Shown: one piece after another, positions 35,128 to 43,384 of the stretch | Layout of the letters: each line of letters begins with the position of its first letter | How positions within the stretch are numbered: the first letter of the stretch is position 1 | NCBI GenBank assembly: GCA_038212215.1 | Contig: JBBQUT010000022.1 | Span: 1-64,000 of the forward strand | Direction: 5' to 3' | DNA: 64,000 nucleotides | Origin: JALZAI01 sp038212215 | GTDB lineage: Bacteria; Actinomycetota; Actinomycetes; Mycobacteriales; Jatrophihabitantaceae | The notes under the pieces: generated by a model | Databases searched by the model: none | What the model was told of the DNA's origin: nothing | What the model saw: only the letters and a program-made list of their open reading frames with translations | Position numbers and translations under genes: made by a program

Positions 35128-36624
35128 ATGACCACGACCGGAGAGCACCGCACCGCACCACCCGGACACGGTGGGCGTGCGCCCGCCCGTCCGAGCCATC
35201 AGAACACGGTTGAGGCGGAGACCCACCGACCGTGGACGGTCCTCGTCCTCGCTCTCGCGGCCCAGGTTCTCGTCGTCCTGGATATCTCGGTCGTCAACAC
35301 CGCACTACCGACGATCGGACACGCCCTCGACCTGCGGGGCAGCGCGGCGCAGTGGCTGATCACGGCGTACCTGCTGACATCCGGCGGGGGCCTGCTGCTG
35401 GGCGGTCGGATCGCGGACGTGTTCGCCCGCAAGCAGGTGTTTCTCACCGGCGTCTCCGTCTTCACGATCGCGTCGATGACCAGCGGGCTCGCCGCGAACG
35501 CCGGCGTGCTCATCGGGGCGCGCGCCGGGCAGGGTCTCGGTGCGGCGGTGATGACGCCGGCGGCCCTATCGCTGATAATGACCAGTTACGCCGGAGCGCA
35601 GCGCGCCAAGGGCCTGGCCCTCTGGGGCGCCGTGGGGAGCATGGGCATCGCCGTCGGAGTATTGCTCGGCGGCGCACTGACCACCTGGTTCGGCTGGCGG
35701 ATGATCTTCTGGATCAACGCCCCGGTCGGCATTGGTGTCCTCGTCGCCGGATTGCTCAAACTGCCGGCGACGGCGCCCGATCGCATCGCGACCAAGCGGC
35801 TCGACCTGCCGGGTGGAACAGCCGTCGTCGCTGGACTCGGTGCCCTCGTTTACGGGATCGAATCCATCACGTCCCACGGAGCCGCGTCACCGATCACTGT
35901 CGGCGCCTTCGCCGCCGCCGTCGCCCTGCTCACGGCCTTCGTGCGGATCGAGCGCCGGGCCTCCACGCCCCTCGTGCCTCCGCACACCTGGCGCATCCGC
36001 TCACTTGTCGCGGGCACCGCCACCATGGCCGGCGTCACCGCCGTCCTCGTCGGCGTCATCTTCCTGACCTCCATCTACTGCCAGACGGTGCTCGGATACT
36101 CGGCGCTGCGCACCGGAGTCGCGCTGCTCCCGCTCGCGCTGGCATTGACCGCCGGAACGCACGTCGCGCGCCACCTATTGGCGCGGACGTCGGCACGTCA
36201 CGTCGCAGCGGGTGGACTCCTCGTGACCGCACTCGGCGCCTTCCTGCTCGACCACGGCACGACCCACTCCGGCTACCTCGGTGGCGTCCTGCCCGGCCTG
36301 CTCGTCCTTGGGGCCGGCTCTGGACTGGTGTTCGTCGCGGTGTTCATCTCCGCATCGGCCGGCATCCCGGCCGAACACGCAGGCACCGCCTCCGGGCTGG
36401 TCATGACCGGCCACGAGATCGGAGCTGCCCTCGGCGTCGCGATCCTCGCGGCCGTGGCAGCGAGCGCCGGAAGCCTGTCCACGGTCGCCGGCGCCACCGC
36501 CGGCGCTGGACGGGGGTTCGCCGTCGCCGGCGCGCTAGCCGTCGCAGTCGCGGCGATGGCCGTGACAACGATGTCGAAGTCTGTCGGGGCCGGGGGCTCG
36601 CCTGGTCATCTGCACATGCACTGA
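35128..36624 (+). CDS. MFS drug exporter, DHA2 (EmrB/QacA) type
   Basis: 498 residues with about 14 membrane segments. DISVVNTALPTIGHAL in the first segment is the D1 motif of DHA2 proteins. The RIADVFARKQVF loop is motif A, and MGIAVGVLLGGALTTWFGWRMIFWINAPVG is motif C, diagnostic of antiporters. The start follows GGGAG by six bases. The family exports cationic drugs and antibiotics using the proton gradient. It is followed by a very strong hairpin terminator, so the LAL regulator and downstream genes may have separate transcripts. Confidence 0.93.
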   Translation: MTTTGEHRTAPPGHGGRAPARPSHQNTVEAETHRPWTVLVLALAAQVLVVLDISVVNTALPTIGHALDLRGSAAQWLITAYLLTSGGGLLLGGRIADVFARKQVFLTGVSVFTIASMTSGLAANAGVLIGARAGQGLGAAVMTPAALSLIMTSYAGAQRAKGLALWGAVGSMGIAVGVLLGGALTTWFGWRMIFWINAPVGIGVLVAGLLKLPATAPDRIATKRLDLPGGTAVVAGLGALVYGIESITSHGAASPITVGAFAAAVALLTAFVRIERRASTPLVPPHTWRIRSLVAGTATMAGVTAVLVGVIFLTSIYCQTVLGYSALRTGVALLPLALALTAGTHVARHLLARTSARHVAAGGLLVTALGAFLLDHGTTHSGYLGGVLPGLLVLGAGSGLVFVAVFISASAGIPAEHAGTASGLVMTGHEIGAALGVAILAAVAASAGSLSTVAGATAGAGRGFAVAGALAVAVAAMAVTTMSKSVGAGGSPGHLHMH

Positions 36625-36631
36625 TAGTCCC

Positions 36632-36665
36632 CTGCGGCCCGGCCGGCTTATCGGCCGGGCCGCAG
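36632..36665. terminator. Strong hairpin terminator after the MFS gene
   Basis: A perfect 14-bp GC-rich stem (36632-36645 with 36652-36665) around a six-base loop GCTTAT, starting eight bases after the MFS stop. There is no T-tract, as is common in high-GC actinobacteria. Confidence 0.75.
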
Positions 36666-36779
36666 TCGCGCGCCCGGCCGTCGATCCTCGGCCAGAACCC
36701 GGCGACTTCGCCGGTGCGACCGGCCGCCCGCGCGAACAGGCTCGCTACACGCACCGTCCATCCGATCGAGGAGAACATC

Positions 36780-38138
36780 ATGACCGCCGAGACCTTGACA
36801 CCACCCGAACCGACCGCAACCCGATCGGGGCCGATCGTGCGCATCGTCGCCGCGTCGATGACGCTCGGCCTCGTCGCGGCGCTGACGCTCACGCTTGTCG
36901 TGCTCCCCGGCGCTCGCGAGCACATCGTCGCGGCCGCGCTGCTGCTCTGCTTCGCCACCGGTTGGGCGGCGCTGGCCTGGATGTCGGCCCGCTGGACCGA
37001 CCAGCCGCAGCGCTGGGCCCGCGTGCCCGCCGCGGCAATGGCCGCGACCGGGGCCGCCCTGCTCGCCTTTGCGCCAGGGGACCGTGCGATGGCCGACCTC
37101 GGCTGGGTCTGGCCGCCGGCGCTGCTCGGTCTCGCCGTCTGGATGATCCGCCGCGTCCGGAAGGAACTGCGCACTCGCGCCCGCACGTGGCTTGTACAGC
37201 CGGTGTGCGTCGCCCTCGTCCTGGCCGCCATCGGAGGTGCGACCGAAACCGTTCTCGAGTCGGTCGATCACAGCCTCAACGCGCCCGCCGGCCAAACCTA
37301 CGAGGTCGCCGGGCACCGGATGTATCTGCACTGCACCGGCAGCGCAAGCCCCACCGTCCTGCTATCCAACGGTTTCGGCGAACGCACGCCGAGCTGGTCG
37401 TGGATCACCAGCACCCTCGCCGCCACCACCCGGGTTTGCGTCTACGACCGCGCCGGTCAGGGCTGGAGCGAGGCTGCGTCGGGACCGCAGGACGGCGCCC
37501 AGGTCGCAGCGGATCTGCATGCGACCCTGGCCCAGGCCCACATCGGTGGCCCGTACGTGCTGGCCGGGCATTCGATCGGCGGCACCTACAACATGATCTT
37601 CGCCGCCCGCTACCCGTCCGAGATCGCCGGCATGGTGTTGCTCGATTCCGCCACCCCGGAGCAGTTCACCGTGCTGCCCAACTACCCGGGCTTCTACTCC
37701 ATGTACCGCCGCGCTTCCGGGCTCCTGCCGACCCTGGCCCGGCTCGGTGTCGGACGCCTCGCCGCCACCATCCAGTTCGACGGACTGCCCACCCGTGAGC
37801 GCGAGCAGGAACGCGCCTTCGCCGCCACCGCCCGCGACTTCCGCGCCCAGCGCGACGAGTGGTCCGAACTGCCGAACGTGTTCACCCAGGCCAAGGCGCT
37901 GACCACCCTCGGCTCCACGCCGCTGATCGTCGTCACCGCCGATCGCGATCAGGACCCAGGTTGGCCCGAGGCCCAGAACAAGCTCGCGACGCTCTCCACC
38001 AACAGCACCCACCGTGTCTTCCACGGCGCCACCCACATCGAATTGCTCGTCGACCGGCGGTTCGCCGCAGAGTCGAGTCGAGCCATCACCGACGTCGTGA
38101 CCGCCGCCCGCCACCACACCGAACTGGCTCGCTCATGA
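36780..38138 (+). CDS. Membrane-anchored alpha/beta hydrolase
   Basis: 452 residues from ATG 36780, behind a GAGGAGAAC ribosome binding site. Residues 20-155 hold about four membrane segments (IVAASMTLGLVAALTLTLVV, IVAAALLLCFATGWAALAW, AAAMAATGAALLAFA, VCVALVLAAIGGATE). The rest is an alpha/beta hydrolase: SPTVLLSNGFGE oxyanion region, nucleophile Ser265 in LAGHSIGGTYNM, acid in VTADRDQDPG and His in HGATHIELL. The membrane domain plus hydrolase layout occurs in several actinobacterial proteins of unknown substrate. The gene is preceded by the MFS terminator and its end carries a 16-base direct repeat shared with the next gene's start. Confidence 0.85.
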   Translation: MTAETLTPPEPTATRSGPIVRIVAASMTLGLVAALTLTLVVLPGAREHIVAAALLLCFATGWAALAWMSARWTDQPQRWARVPAAAMAATGAALLAFAPGDRAMADLGWVWPPALLGLAVWMIRRVRKELRTRARTWLVQPVCVALVLAAIGGATETVLESVDHSLNAPAGQTYEVAGHRMYLHCTGSASPTVLLSNGFGERTPSWSWITSTLAATTRVCVYDRAGQGWSEAASGPQDGAQVAADLHATLAQAHIGGPYVLAGHSIGGTYNMIFAARYPSEIAGMVLLDSATPEQFTVLPNYPGFYSMYRRASGLLPTLARLGVGRLAATIQFDGLPTREREQERAFAATARDFRAQRDEWSELPNVFTQAKALTTLGSTPLIVVTADRDQDPGWPEAQNKLATLSTNSTHRVFHGATHIELLVDRRFAAESSRAITDVVTAARHHTELARS

Positions 38139-38212
38139 CCGCCCTCCGCTTCGCTCCGGCCGCCGAAGGCCATGCCCATGTGTCATTCGCTCGCGAGGCT
38201 CGCTCATGACCG
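38126..38212. repeat. 16-bp direct repeat flanking the hydrolase/flavoprotein junction
   Basis: GGCTCGCTCATGACCG occurs at 38126-38141 and again at 38197-38212. The first copy carries the hydrolase stop codon, the second the start codon of the flavoprotein, each as TCATGACCG. The copies are 71 bases apart, so recombination between them would delete or duplicate exactly the spacer and keep the coupled stop-start overlap. Confidence 0.8.
38135..38209 (+). CDS. Possible 24-residue coupling ORF
   Basis: ATG at 38135 overlaps the hydrolase stop (ATGA); the frame reads MTALRFAPAAEGHAHVSF and ends LARS-like EARS before TGA at 38207-38209, which in turn overlaps the ATG of the flavoprotein (ATGA). 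It may be a real small peptide, a reinitiation bridge, or only a by-product of the 16-bp duplication. No homology is recognised. Confidence 0.3.
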   Translation: MTALRFAPAAEGHAHVSFAREARS

Positions 38213-39114
38213 ACTTCGACGTCATCGTGATCGGCGGTGGAGCGGCGGGCTTGTCGGCCGCGCTCGTGCTGTCTCGCGCCCGCCGCAGCGTTCTGGTCAT
38301 CGACGGCGGCGCTCCCCGCAACGCTCCGGCCGCCCACATGCACGGGTTCCTGTCCCGAGACGGGTTGCCGCCCTGCGAGCTCCTGGCGATCGGCCGGAAG
38401 GAGGTGACCGGCTACGGCGCCACGATTCACGATGGCGTCGTCGCGGACGTGGCACCATCCGGAACGACAGGGTTCTGCGTCTCCCTCGCGGCCGGCGACC
38501 GGTTCGTCGCGCGCCGGCTGCTTGTGGCGACCGGCCTTCGCGACGAGCTGCCCGATATCCCCGGGCTGCGCGAACGGTGGGCCCGCGACGTCCTGCACTG
38601 CCCGTACTGCCACGGCTTCGAGGTACGCGACCAGCCGCTCGCGGTGATTGGCCGGTCGCCGGACACCGTGAACTATGCGCAGATCATCCGGCAGTGGAGT
38701 GAGGACGTCGTCCTCGTCAGTCCGGCCGGCACGGTGAGCGACACGCATCGAGCACAGCTGACAGCACGGAACATCGACCTGGTAGAAGGCGACGTCACCC
38801 GGGTGCAAGTCAAGAACGACCGGATGAGCGGCATCGAAATGGACGACGGGCGTTTCGTTCCCTGCGCAGCCGTGTTCGTGCCGCCGCGTCTCACTCCGAA
38901 CAATGGCCTGCTCATCGCGCTCGGCTGCGCCATCGACGAGAACGGCTGGGTGGCCACCGGCCCGAACGGACACGCCGGCGTGCCCGGAGTATGGGTCGCC
39001 GGCAACCTGGCCAATCCCCGAGCCCAAGTGATCACCGCAGCCGGCGAAGGCTCCGCCGCGGCCATCGCCATCAACGCCGACCTCGTCGACGAAGACGTGC
39101 GAAAGGCAACTTAG
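38206..39114 (+). CDS. Thioredoxin-reductase-like FAD-dependent oxidoreductase
   Basis: 302 residues. FAD-binding GxGxxG motif VIGGGAAGLSAAL at the N-terminus, redox-active CPYC at Cys132-Cys135 (VLHCPYCHGFEV), and the C-terminal FAD motif GVWVAGNLANPRAQVITAAGEG. The pyridine-nucleotide site, usually GxGxxA/G, reads VIGRSPDTVNYAQ, so NADPH binding may be altered. Proteins of this length and type are widespread in actinobacteria, often beside resistance genes, and some act as disulfide-forming oxidases of natural products. The gene starts within the second 16-bp repeat. Confidence 0.87.
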   Translation: MTDFDVIVIGGGAAGLSAALVLSRARRSVLVIDGGAPRNAPAAHMHGFLSRDGLPPCELLAIGRKEVTGYGATIHDGVVADVAPSGTTGFCVSLAAGDRFVARRLLVATGLRDELPDIPGLRERWARDVLHCPYCHGFEVRDQPLAVIGRSPDTVNYAQIIRQWSEDVVLVSPAGTVSDTHRAQLTARNIDLVEGDVTRVQVKNDRMSGIEMDDGRFVPCAAVFVPPRLTPNNGLLIALGCAIDENGWVATGPNGHAGVPGVWVAGNLANPRAQVITAAGEGSAAAIAINADLVDEDVRKAT

Positions 39115-39487
39115 CGCACCGACATTGCCCGCCGACTTGATCAATCCATCAACCTGGAAACACGATCGCCGTCGTTATCTGACGCCTCCGCAGGACAACC
39201 GCTGAACGTCACCCCAACACTCGTTGGAGTCGTCGAACTGTCGAGGAGCCGCACGTCCGTTTTCCTCAGGTCTGCGGTGGTATGGCCGATGGACAGGAGC
39301 GAGTACGCACGTTCGGCGAGGTATCGGGAGCGACCCTGCCATGCAGATGATGACGACATCGATCGATGCACCGACGGCACGCGCAGCAACTGGTCGTTTG
39401 TGATGGCTCTACATTCCGGGTGGCGAGATCGCGCCGGGCCAGCCGCACACGTCATGCAACAGACAGGCCGCTTGCTCGGGAGTCCGC
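39115..39487. other. Intergenic region, no gene seen
   Basis: About 370 bases. Only short, biased frames occur and none has recognisable sequence. The right end supplies GGGAG ahead of the phosphatase GTG start; the promoter of that gene must lie here but no convincing -35/-10 pair is visible. Confidence 0.45.
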
Positions 39488-41032
39488 GTGACCGCTGAGC
39501 TGTCTCGACGGACGTTCCTAGTTGGTGCGGGCGCCGGCGCGGCGACGGCCGTGTTCGGTGTTCATCGTGCAGCCGCGTTGACGCCGACGCCAGTGCCGGC
39601 GCCGTCGATGACGACGACCACGGGGGCTCCGCAGTTGCTCGCAGCGCATTGCTGCGTGTTGGGGGCGCCGATGGCCCAACCCGTACTGCGCGCCGAAACG
39701 ATGCAGGTGTCGGCGGTAGTGAGCGAGCCGGCGATGGTCAAGGTGCTGGCGTGGCCCGCGGACGATCCGGCGGAAGTGGTGGAAAGCTTATGGACGCCGA
39801 CCGCGAAGGGCCTTGATGCGGCCAATCCGGTCAACGTCGCAAAGTTCCGGATGGCGCCGGGCACGGGCGCCGCGCCGGGCGAGTGGCACTGGCGCGGATA
39901 TGTCGCGAAGCTGGGCACGTCGCCGACCGCCGAGTTGGCGGCTGCGTACAGCACCGACAGCATCGTCCGGGTCATCCCGGCGCGACCGGCTCCCTGGACC
40001 GCGGCGGCGTTTTCGGTTGCGGCCGGCAGCTGTACGCAGATCGCGCACCCCGGCCAATCGGACCGGCCGATCGTTGCGGCGGGAAGCATTGCTGCCGCGC
40101 GGCCAGCGTTCTTTGTGCACATGGGCGACACGTCCTATGTCGACACCTGGACAGAGTTCCTGCAGGACACCTCGGCCCACTTGTATACGAAATTCGCGAC
40201 CGGGATGCGCCGCCATTTCCTCCAGCCGGACCTGGCGAACCTGTACAACATGATCCCGGTTCGGATGGTGCTTGACGATCACGACAGCGGCCCGGACAAC
40301 AGCTACGCCGCGAACGTGTATCCGCAAGCACGTCGGGTGTTCGCTGACATCGCCGCCGGCACGTCCTTCAACAACACCGGCTACGAGCTGACCCACCCGT
40401 CGGCGCCCAGCTACGACACCTGGGCCAGCGGGGCGGCGCAGTTCTGGCTGCTGGACAACCGGCTGTGGCGTGACACCCCGGGAATGCACCCGCAGAGCTT
40501 CAACGGTCAGGGCTACGCCAGCCAGCTCGGCGCCACCCAGCGATCCTGGCTGCTGTCCAGCCTCGCCGAGAGTGACGCACCGGTCAAGATCATCTTCTCG
40601 CCACGCACGTTCAAAGAGTTCTACGCCGCCGGCGAGCAGCAAGAAATACTGGATTGGATTACCGGAAAGCTGAGCGGTTCACCGCGGGTCAACGGCACCG
40701 TCGTGTTCGTTACCGGTGACATGCACGCCGGTGCGGTGTGGAAGCTGAGTCCCACGAGGCCGGTGTACGAACTGCTGTGCGGCCCGATCTTCAACACCAC
40801 CTACCACACCACCACCGCCCTCACCGACTGGCAGGCCGCCTGGGGATACCAGACCCGGTTCCTCAACACCATCGACGGCGCACCCGGCCGAGCGATCAGC
40901 TTCGCCTGGGGCCGCCTCGACATCGGCTCGGACTCATCACTCACCATCAACCTGCTCCGGGACGACGGCACAGTGCTCTACAGCGAGCACATCGATCAGA
41001 ACCCGCGCTTGCCGATCCGAACCGCAAGGTAG
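39488..41032 (+). CDS. Tat-exported PhoD-like alkaline phosphatase/phosphodiesterase
   Basis: 514 residues, GTG start. A twin-arginine signal SRRTFLVGAGAGAATAVFG leads the protein out of the cytoplasm, cleaved near AALTPTP. The PhoD-type metallophosphoesterase follows: AAGSCTQIA, HMGDTSYVDTW (metal ligands), RMVLDDHDSGPDN, FSPRTFKEFY and FVTGDMHAGAVWKL. These are the usual Ca/Fe-binding blocks of PhoD. The N-terminal about 150 residues form the beta-domain of the family. It would release phosphate from phosphodiesters outside the membrane. A downstream TetR gene is broken, so regulation is unclear. Confidence 0.85.
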   Translation: MTAELSRRTFLVGAGAGAATAVFGVHRAAALTPTPVPAPSMTTTTGAPQLLAAHCCVLGAPMAQPVLRAETMQVSAVVSEPAMVKVLAWPADDPAEVVESLWTPTAKGLDAANPVNVAKFRMAPGTGAAPGEWHWRGYVAKLGTSPTAELAAAYSTDSIVRVIPARPAPWTAAAFSVAAGSCTQIAHPGQSDRPIVAAGSIAAARPAFFVHMGDTSYVDTWTEFLQDTSAHLYTKFATGMRRHFLQPDLANLYNMIPVRMVLDDHDSGPDNSYAANVYPQARRVFADIAAGTSFNNTGYELTHPSAPSYDTWASGAAQFWLLDNRLWRDTPGMHPQSFNGQGYASQLGATQRSWLLSSLAESDAPVKIIFSPRTFKEFYAAGEQQEILDWITGKLSGSPRVNGTVVFVTGDMHAGAVWKLSPTRPVYELLCGPIFNTTYHTTTALTDWQAAWGYQTRFLNTIDGAPGRAISFAWGRLDIGSDSSLTINLLRDDGTVLYSEHIDQNPRLPIRTAR

Positions 41033-41048
41033 TGACGCGCGGCGACGG

Positions 41049-41709
41049 GTGACCACTGACGGATCGATGGTCTGGGCACTGTGGCCCGGTCACTGGACCC
41101 CGATGTTCATCGCGCTCGGACGGTTGTCAGTCGTGGTGCTGGACATGGAACAGCTCCTGCCGTGGTTTGGTGTCGGTGCCTTCACCATCGAGGAGTTGGC
41201 GAGGCGATCCGGGTCCAGCAAGACGACCATCTACAAGCTGTGGCCTTCGGCCGGTGCCCTCGCCCTCGAGGGGTACTTCACGACTGTGGCCCCCGACCTC
41301 GCCTTTCCCGACTCTGGCAACGTGCAGGCCGACCTGCGCAGCCAGCTGCACTCCTTGTTCGGCTGCTGAGCACCACCAGCGCCGGACGCACCATCGCCGA
41401 ACTGATCGCGCGCGCCCAGACCGACCCGGACCTGATGACCGCCTACCTCGAGCGGTATTCCGGCCCCGCCGCGTCCTCGCGGTCGACCGCCTCGAGCACG
41501 CCCGCGCCGAGGGACAGCTACGCCCCGACCTCGATGCCGAATCCGTGGTCGATCAGCTGTGGGGTGCTTGCTATCACCGCCTACTGCTGCCCGACCAGCC
41601 TCTTGACAAGGCCTTCGTCAACGCCCTCGTCGACAACCTGTTTCGAGGTGTGGGCAGTTCAATACCGGCGCGGGGGGCGACCCGACCACGTGCGACTGGG
41701 CACCTCTAG
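41049..41709 (+). pseudogene. TetR family regulator, at least two frameshifts
   Basis: The helix-turn-helix is recognisable: VGAFTIEELARRSGSSKTTIYKLWPS. The C-terminal domain continues in a second frame after about 41360 (TTSAGRTIAELIARAQTDPDLMTAYLERY). It continues in a third frame after about 41475 (RAEGQLRPDLDAESVVDQLW, VNALVDNLFRG). The first helix upstream of GVGAFTIEE is also degenerate. The frame moves -1 twice. A working repressor cannot be made if the sequence is right; it once lay just behind the PhoD-like gene. Confidence 0.75.
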
Positions 41710-41750
41710 GCCGAGCCGAACCCGGGTGCCTCGTCCGCAGAGCAGCGCGG

Positions 41751-42354
41751 TCAGAAGCCAGGAAAGATGGTCCGCAGGTCGTCGAGCGTGATGTTGCCCG
41801 TGACCGTGAGATCCCCCGGAGTGTGCGATGGGCCTAGCCCCCCGCGATCAGGCGGATAGCTGCCTCTAGGGGGCCGGTGAACGCGGCGGTGGGATGATCG
41901 ACCGTCGACACGAGCGCCACCGAGTCAGCGATTGACAATCCATACCCCGAATCGACGATCTCCAGCCGGACCGGGCCTGCGATCAGGTCGGCCTTTCCGA
42001 GGAAGCCGAGCAGGAACAGGAGCTCTCCGGAGAACAATTCTGCAAGAACGCCTGCCGAGCCCGGCAATAGACCCGTGGAAGGCTCACGCGGCACGCGGAC
42101 GTCCCACGAATGTTGCGCCGATTCGTGTCGTTGAAGCCAGCCTCCGGTGCCGGCCCGGCACCGAGAGCCGACTGCAAACCAGCGAGAGTGATCACGGCAG
42201 CGCTGCCGAGATGGGACAGCACAGCGGCGAGAGTCCACTGCGTGGCTGCGGACGGCCCGGTGAGCTGTTCATCGGTCAGGTCACGCACGATCGGTGCCAG
42301 GGCGTCGTGCTCCGCGCGCAGTGCAGCGATCGTCCGGGAGGCGAGCCAAGTCAT
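41751..42354 (-). pseudogene. Mycothiol-dependent maleylpyruvate isomerase-like protein, two frameshifts
   Basis: From ATG 42354 the minus strand reads MTWLASRTIAALRAEHDALA and WTLAAVLSHLGSAAVI, the DinB/MDMPI N-terminal bundle. Near 42110 similarity moves to another frame (GLLPGSAGVLAELFSGEL). Near 41845 it moves back at a run of six G (minus strand), giving GPSHTPGDLTVTGNI and LDDLRTIFPGF before the stop at 41751, a C-terminus typical of this family. An internal piece around the RLNEHALHTWDV-type motif also seems missing. The G6 run could be a sequencing error or a slippage site, but the first shift is not at a homopolymer. Confidence 0.7.
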
Positions 42355-42459
42355 GACGACGCAATGACTGACGCGGCCCGATTCTTCCGCTGCACACGCC
42401 TGGATTGCCCGGGCACGGGAACAGTGAACCCGATCACGGCTCTCAGGCTGCCGTGGCGC

Positions 42460-43314
42460 TCAAGTGTAGTCGTAGAAGCCTCGGCCGGATTTTCTTCCCA
42501 ATCGTCCGGCGGCGATCATTCGTTTCATCACCGGAGGCGGAGCGTATTCGGTCAGCTTGAATTCGTCGTACATGGAATTGCAGACTGCGTGCAAGACGTC
42601 CAGGCCGATGAAGTCGCACAAGGTTAGCGGCCCCATCGGATGACCCGCGCCGAGCCTCATCCCCCGGTCGATGTCTTCGCGGCTGGCGAAACCCTCCTCG
42701 TACATTCGCACGGCGGCCATCAGATAGGGGATCAGGAGGAAGTTGACGATGAACCCGGACCGGTCCTTGGTCTCGATGGCTTCTTTGCCGAGTCGTTCCA
42801 CGAACATGCGCGACAGCTTGACTGTCTCTTCGCTGGTGTCCAGGGCCCGCACGATCTCCACCAAGCTCATCACCGGCACCGGAGAGAAGAAATGCAATCC
42901 CACTACCCGCTCGGGGTGGCTGACCACACCTGCGAGTTGCGCGATCGGGATGGCCGACGTGTTCGATGCCAAGATCGTGCCGGCACCGACAATCTCGTCG
43001 AGCGTCTTCATGATCAAGGTCTTGGTTTCGATATTTTCGGAGACGGCTTCGATCACGAGATCAGCGCCGGCAACGTCGGCCATGTCGCTGGTCAACGTGA
43101 TGAGCGCGAGCGCGGCATCCTTCTGCGCGGGATCGAGTTTGCCCTTCTCGACCCTCCGGCCCAGGGAGGTGTGCAGCCGCTGACGGGTTACGTCCAGATA
43201 CTCCGGCAGCTCGCGGACCACAACGGGGATCCCGGCAACCGCGGCGGTTTCGGCGATGCCTGCACCCATGAATCCGCCACCGATGATGGCTACGGCTGAG
43301 AATGGTTCTGTCAT
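42460..43314 (-). CDS. 3-hydroxyacyl-CoA (3-hydroxybutyryl-CoA) dehydrogenase
   Basis: 284 residues. The NAD fold begins VAIIGGGFMGAGIAETAAVAG. LVIEAVSENIETK carries the conserved Glu, ILASNTSAIPIAQLA the Ser/Asn pair, and VVGLHFFSPVPVMSLVEIV the catalytic His. The C-terminal domain has KDRSGFIVNFLLIPYLMAAVR and MRLGAGHPMGPLTLCDFIGLD. Length and motifs fit FadB2/PaaH-type single-function enzymes of short-chain beta-oxidation or butyrate metabolism. It is preceded by the CoA-transferase gene 70 bases upstream on the same strand. Confidence 0.93.
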   Translation of the reverse strand: MTEPFSAVAIIGGGFMGAGIAETAAVAGIPVVVRELPEYLDVTRQRLHTSLGRRVEKGKLDPAQKDAALALITLTSDMADVAGADLVIEAVSENIETKTLIMKTLDEIVGAGTILASNTSAIPIAQLAGVVSHPERVVGLHFFSPVPVMSLVEIVRALDTSEETVKLSRMFVERLGKEAIETKDRSGFIVNFLLIPYLMAAVRMYEEGFASREDIDRGMRLGAGHPMGPLTLCDFIGLDVLHAVCNSMYDEFKLTEYAPPPVMKRMIAAGRLGRKSGRGFYDYT

Positions 43315-43384
43315 GGTCCTACCTCCTGCTGTGGCCCCCCAAGGACCGGGAGCGTGGGTCGAGCTACGCCGTCGCCGCCGACTT

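Noticed and set aside
35232..38138. A single 968-codon open frame on the plus strand
   Set aside because: Its first part runs through the MFS gene in the wrong frame with Arg/Pro-rich, non-protein-like composition; only the end (from 36780) is a real gene.
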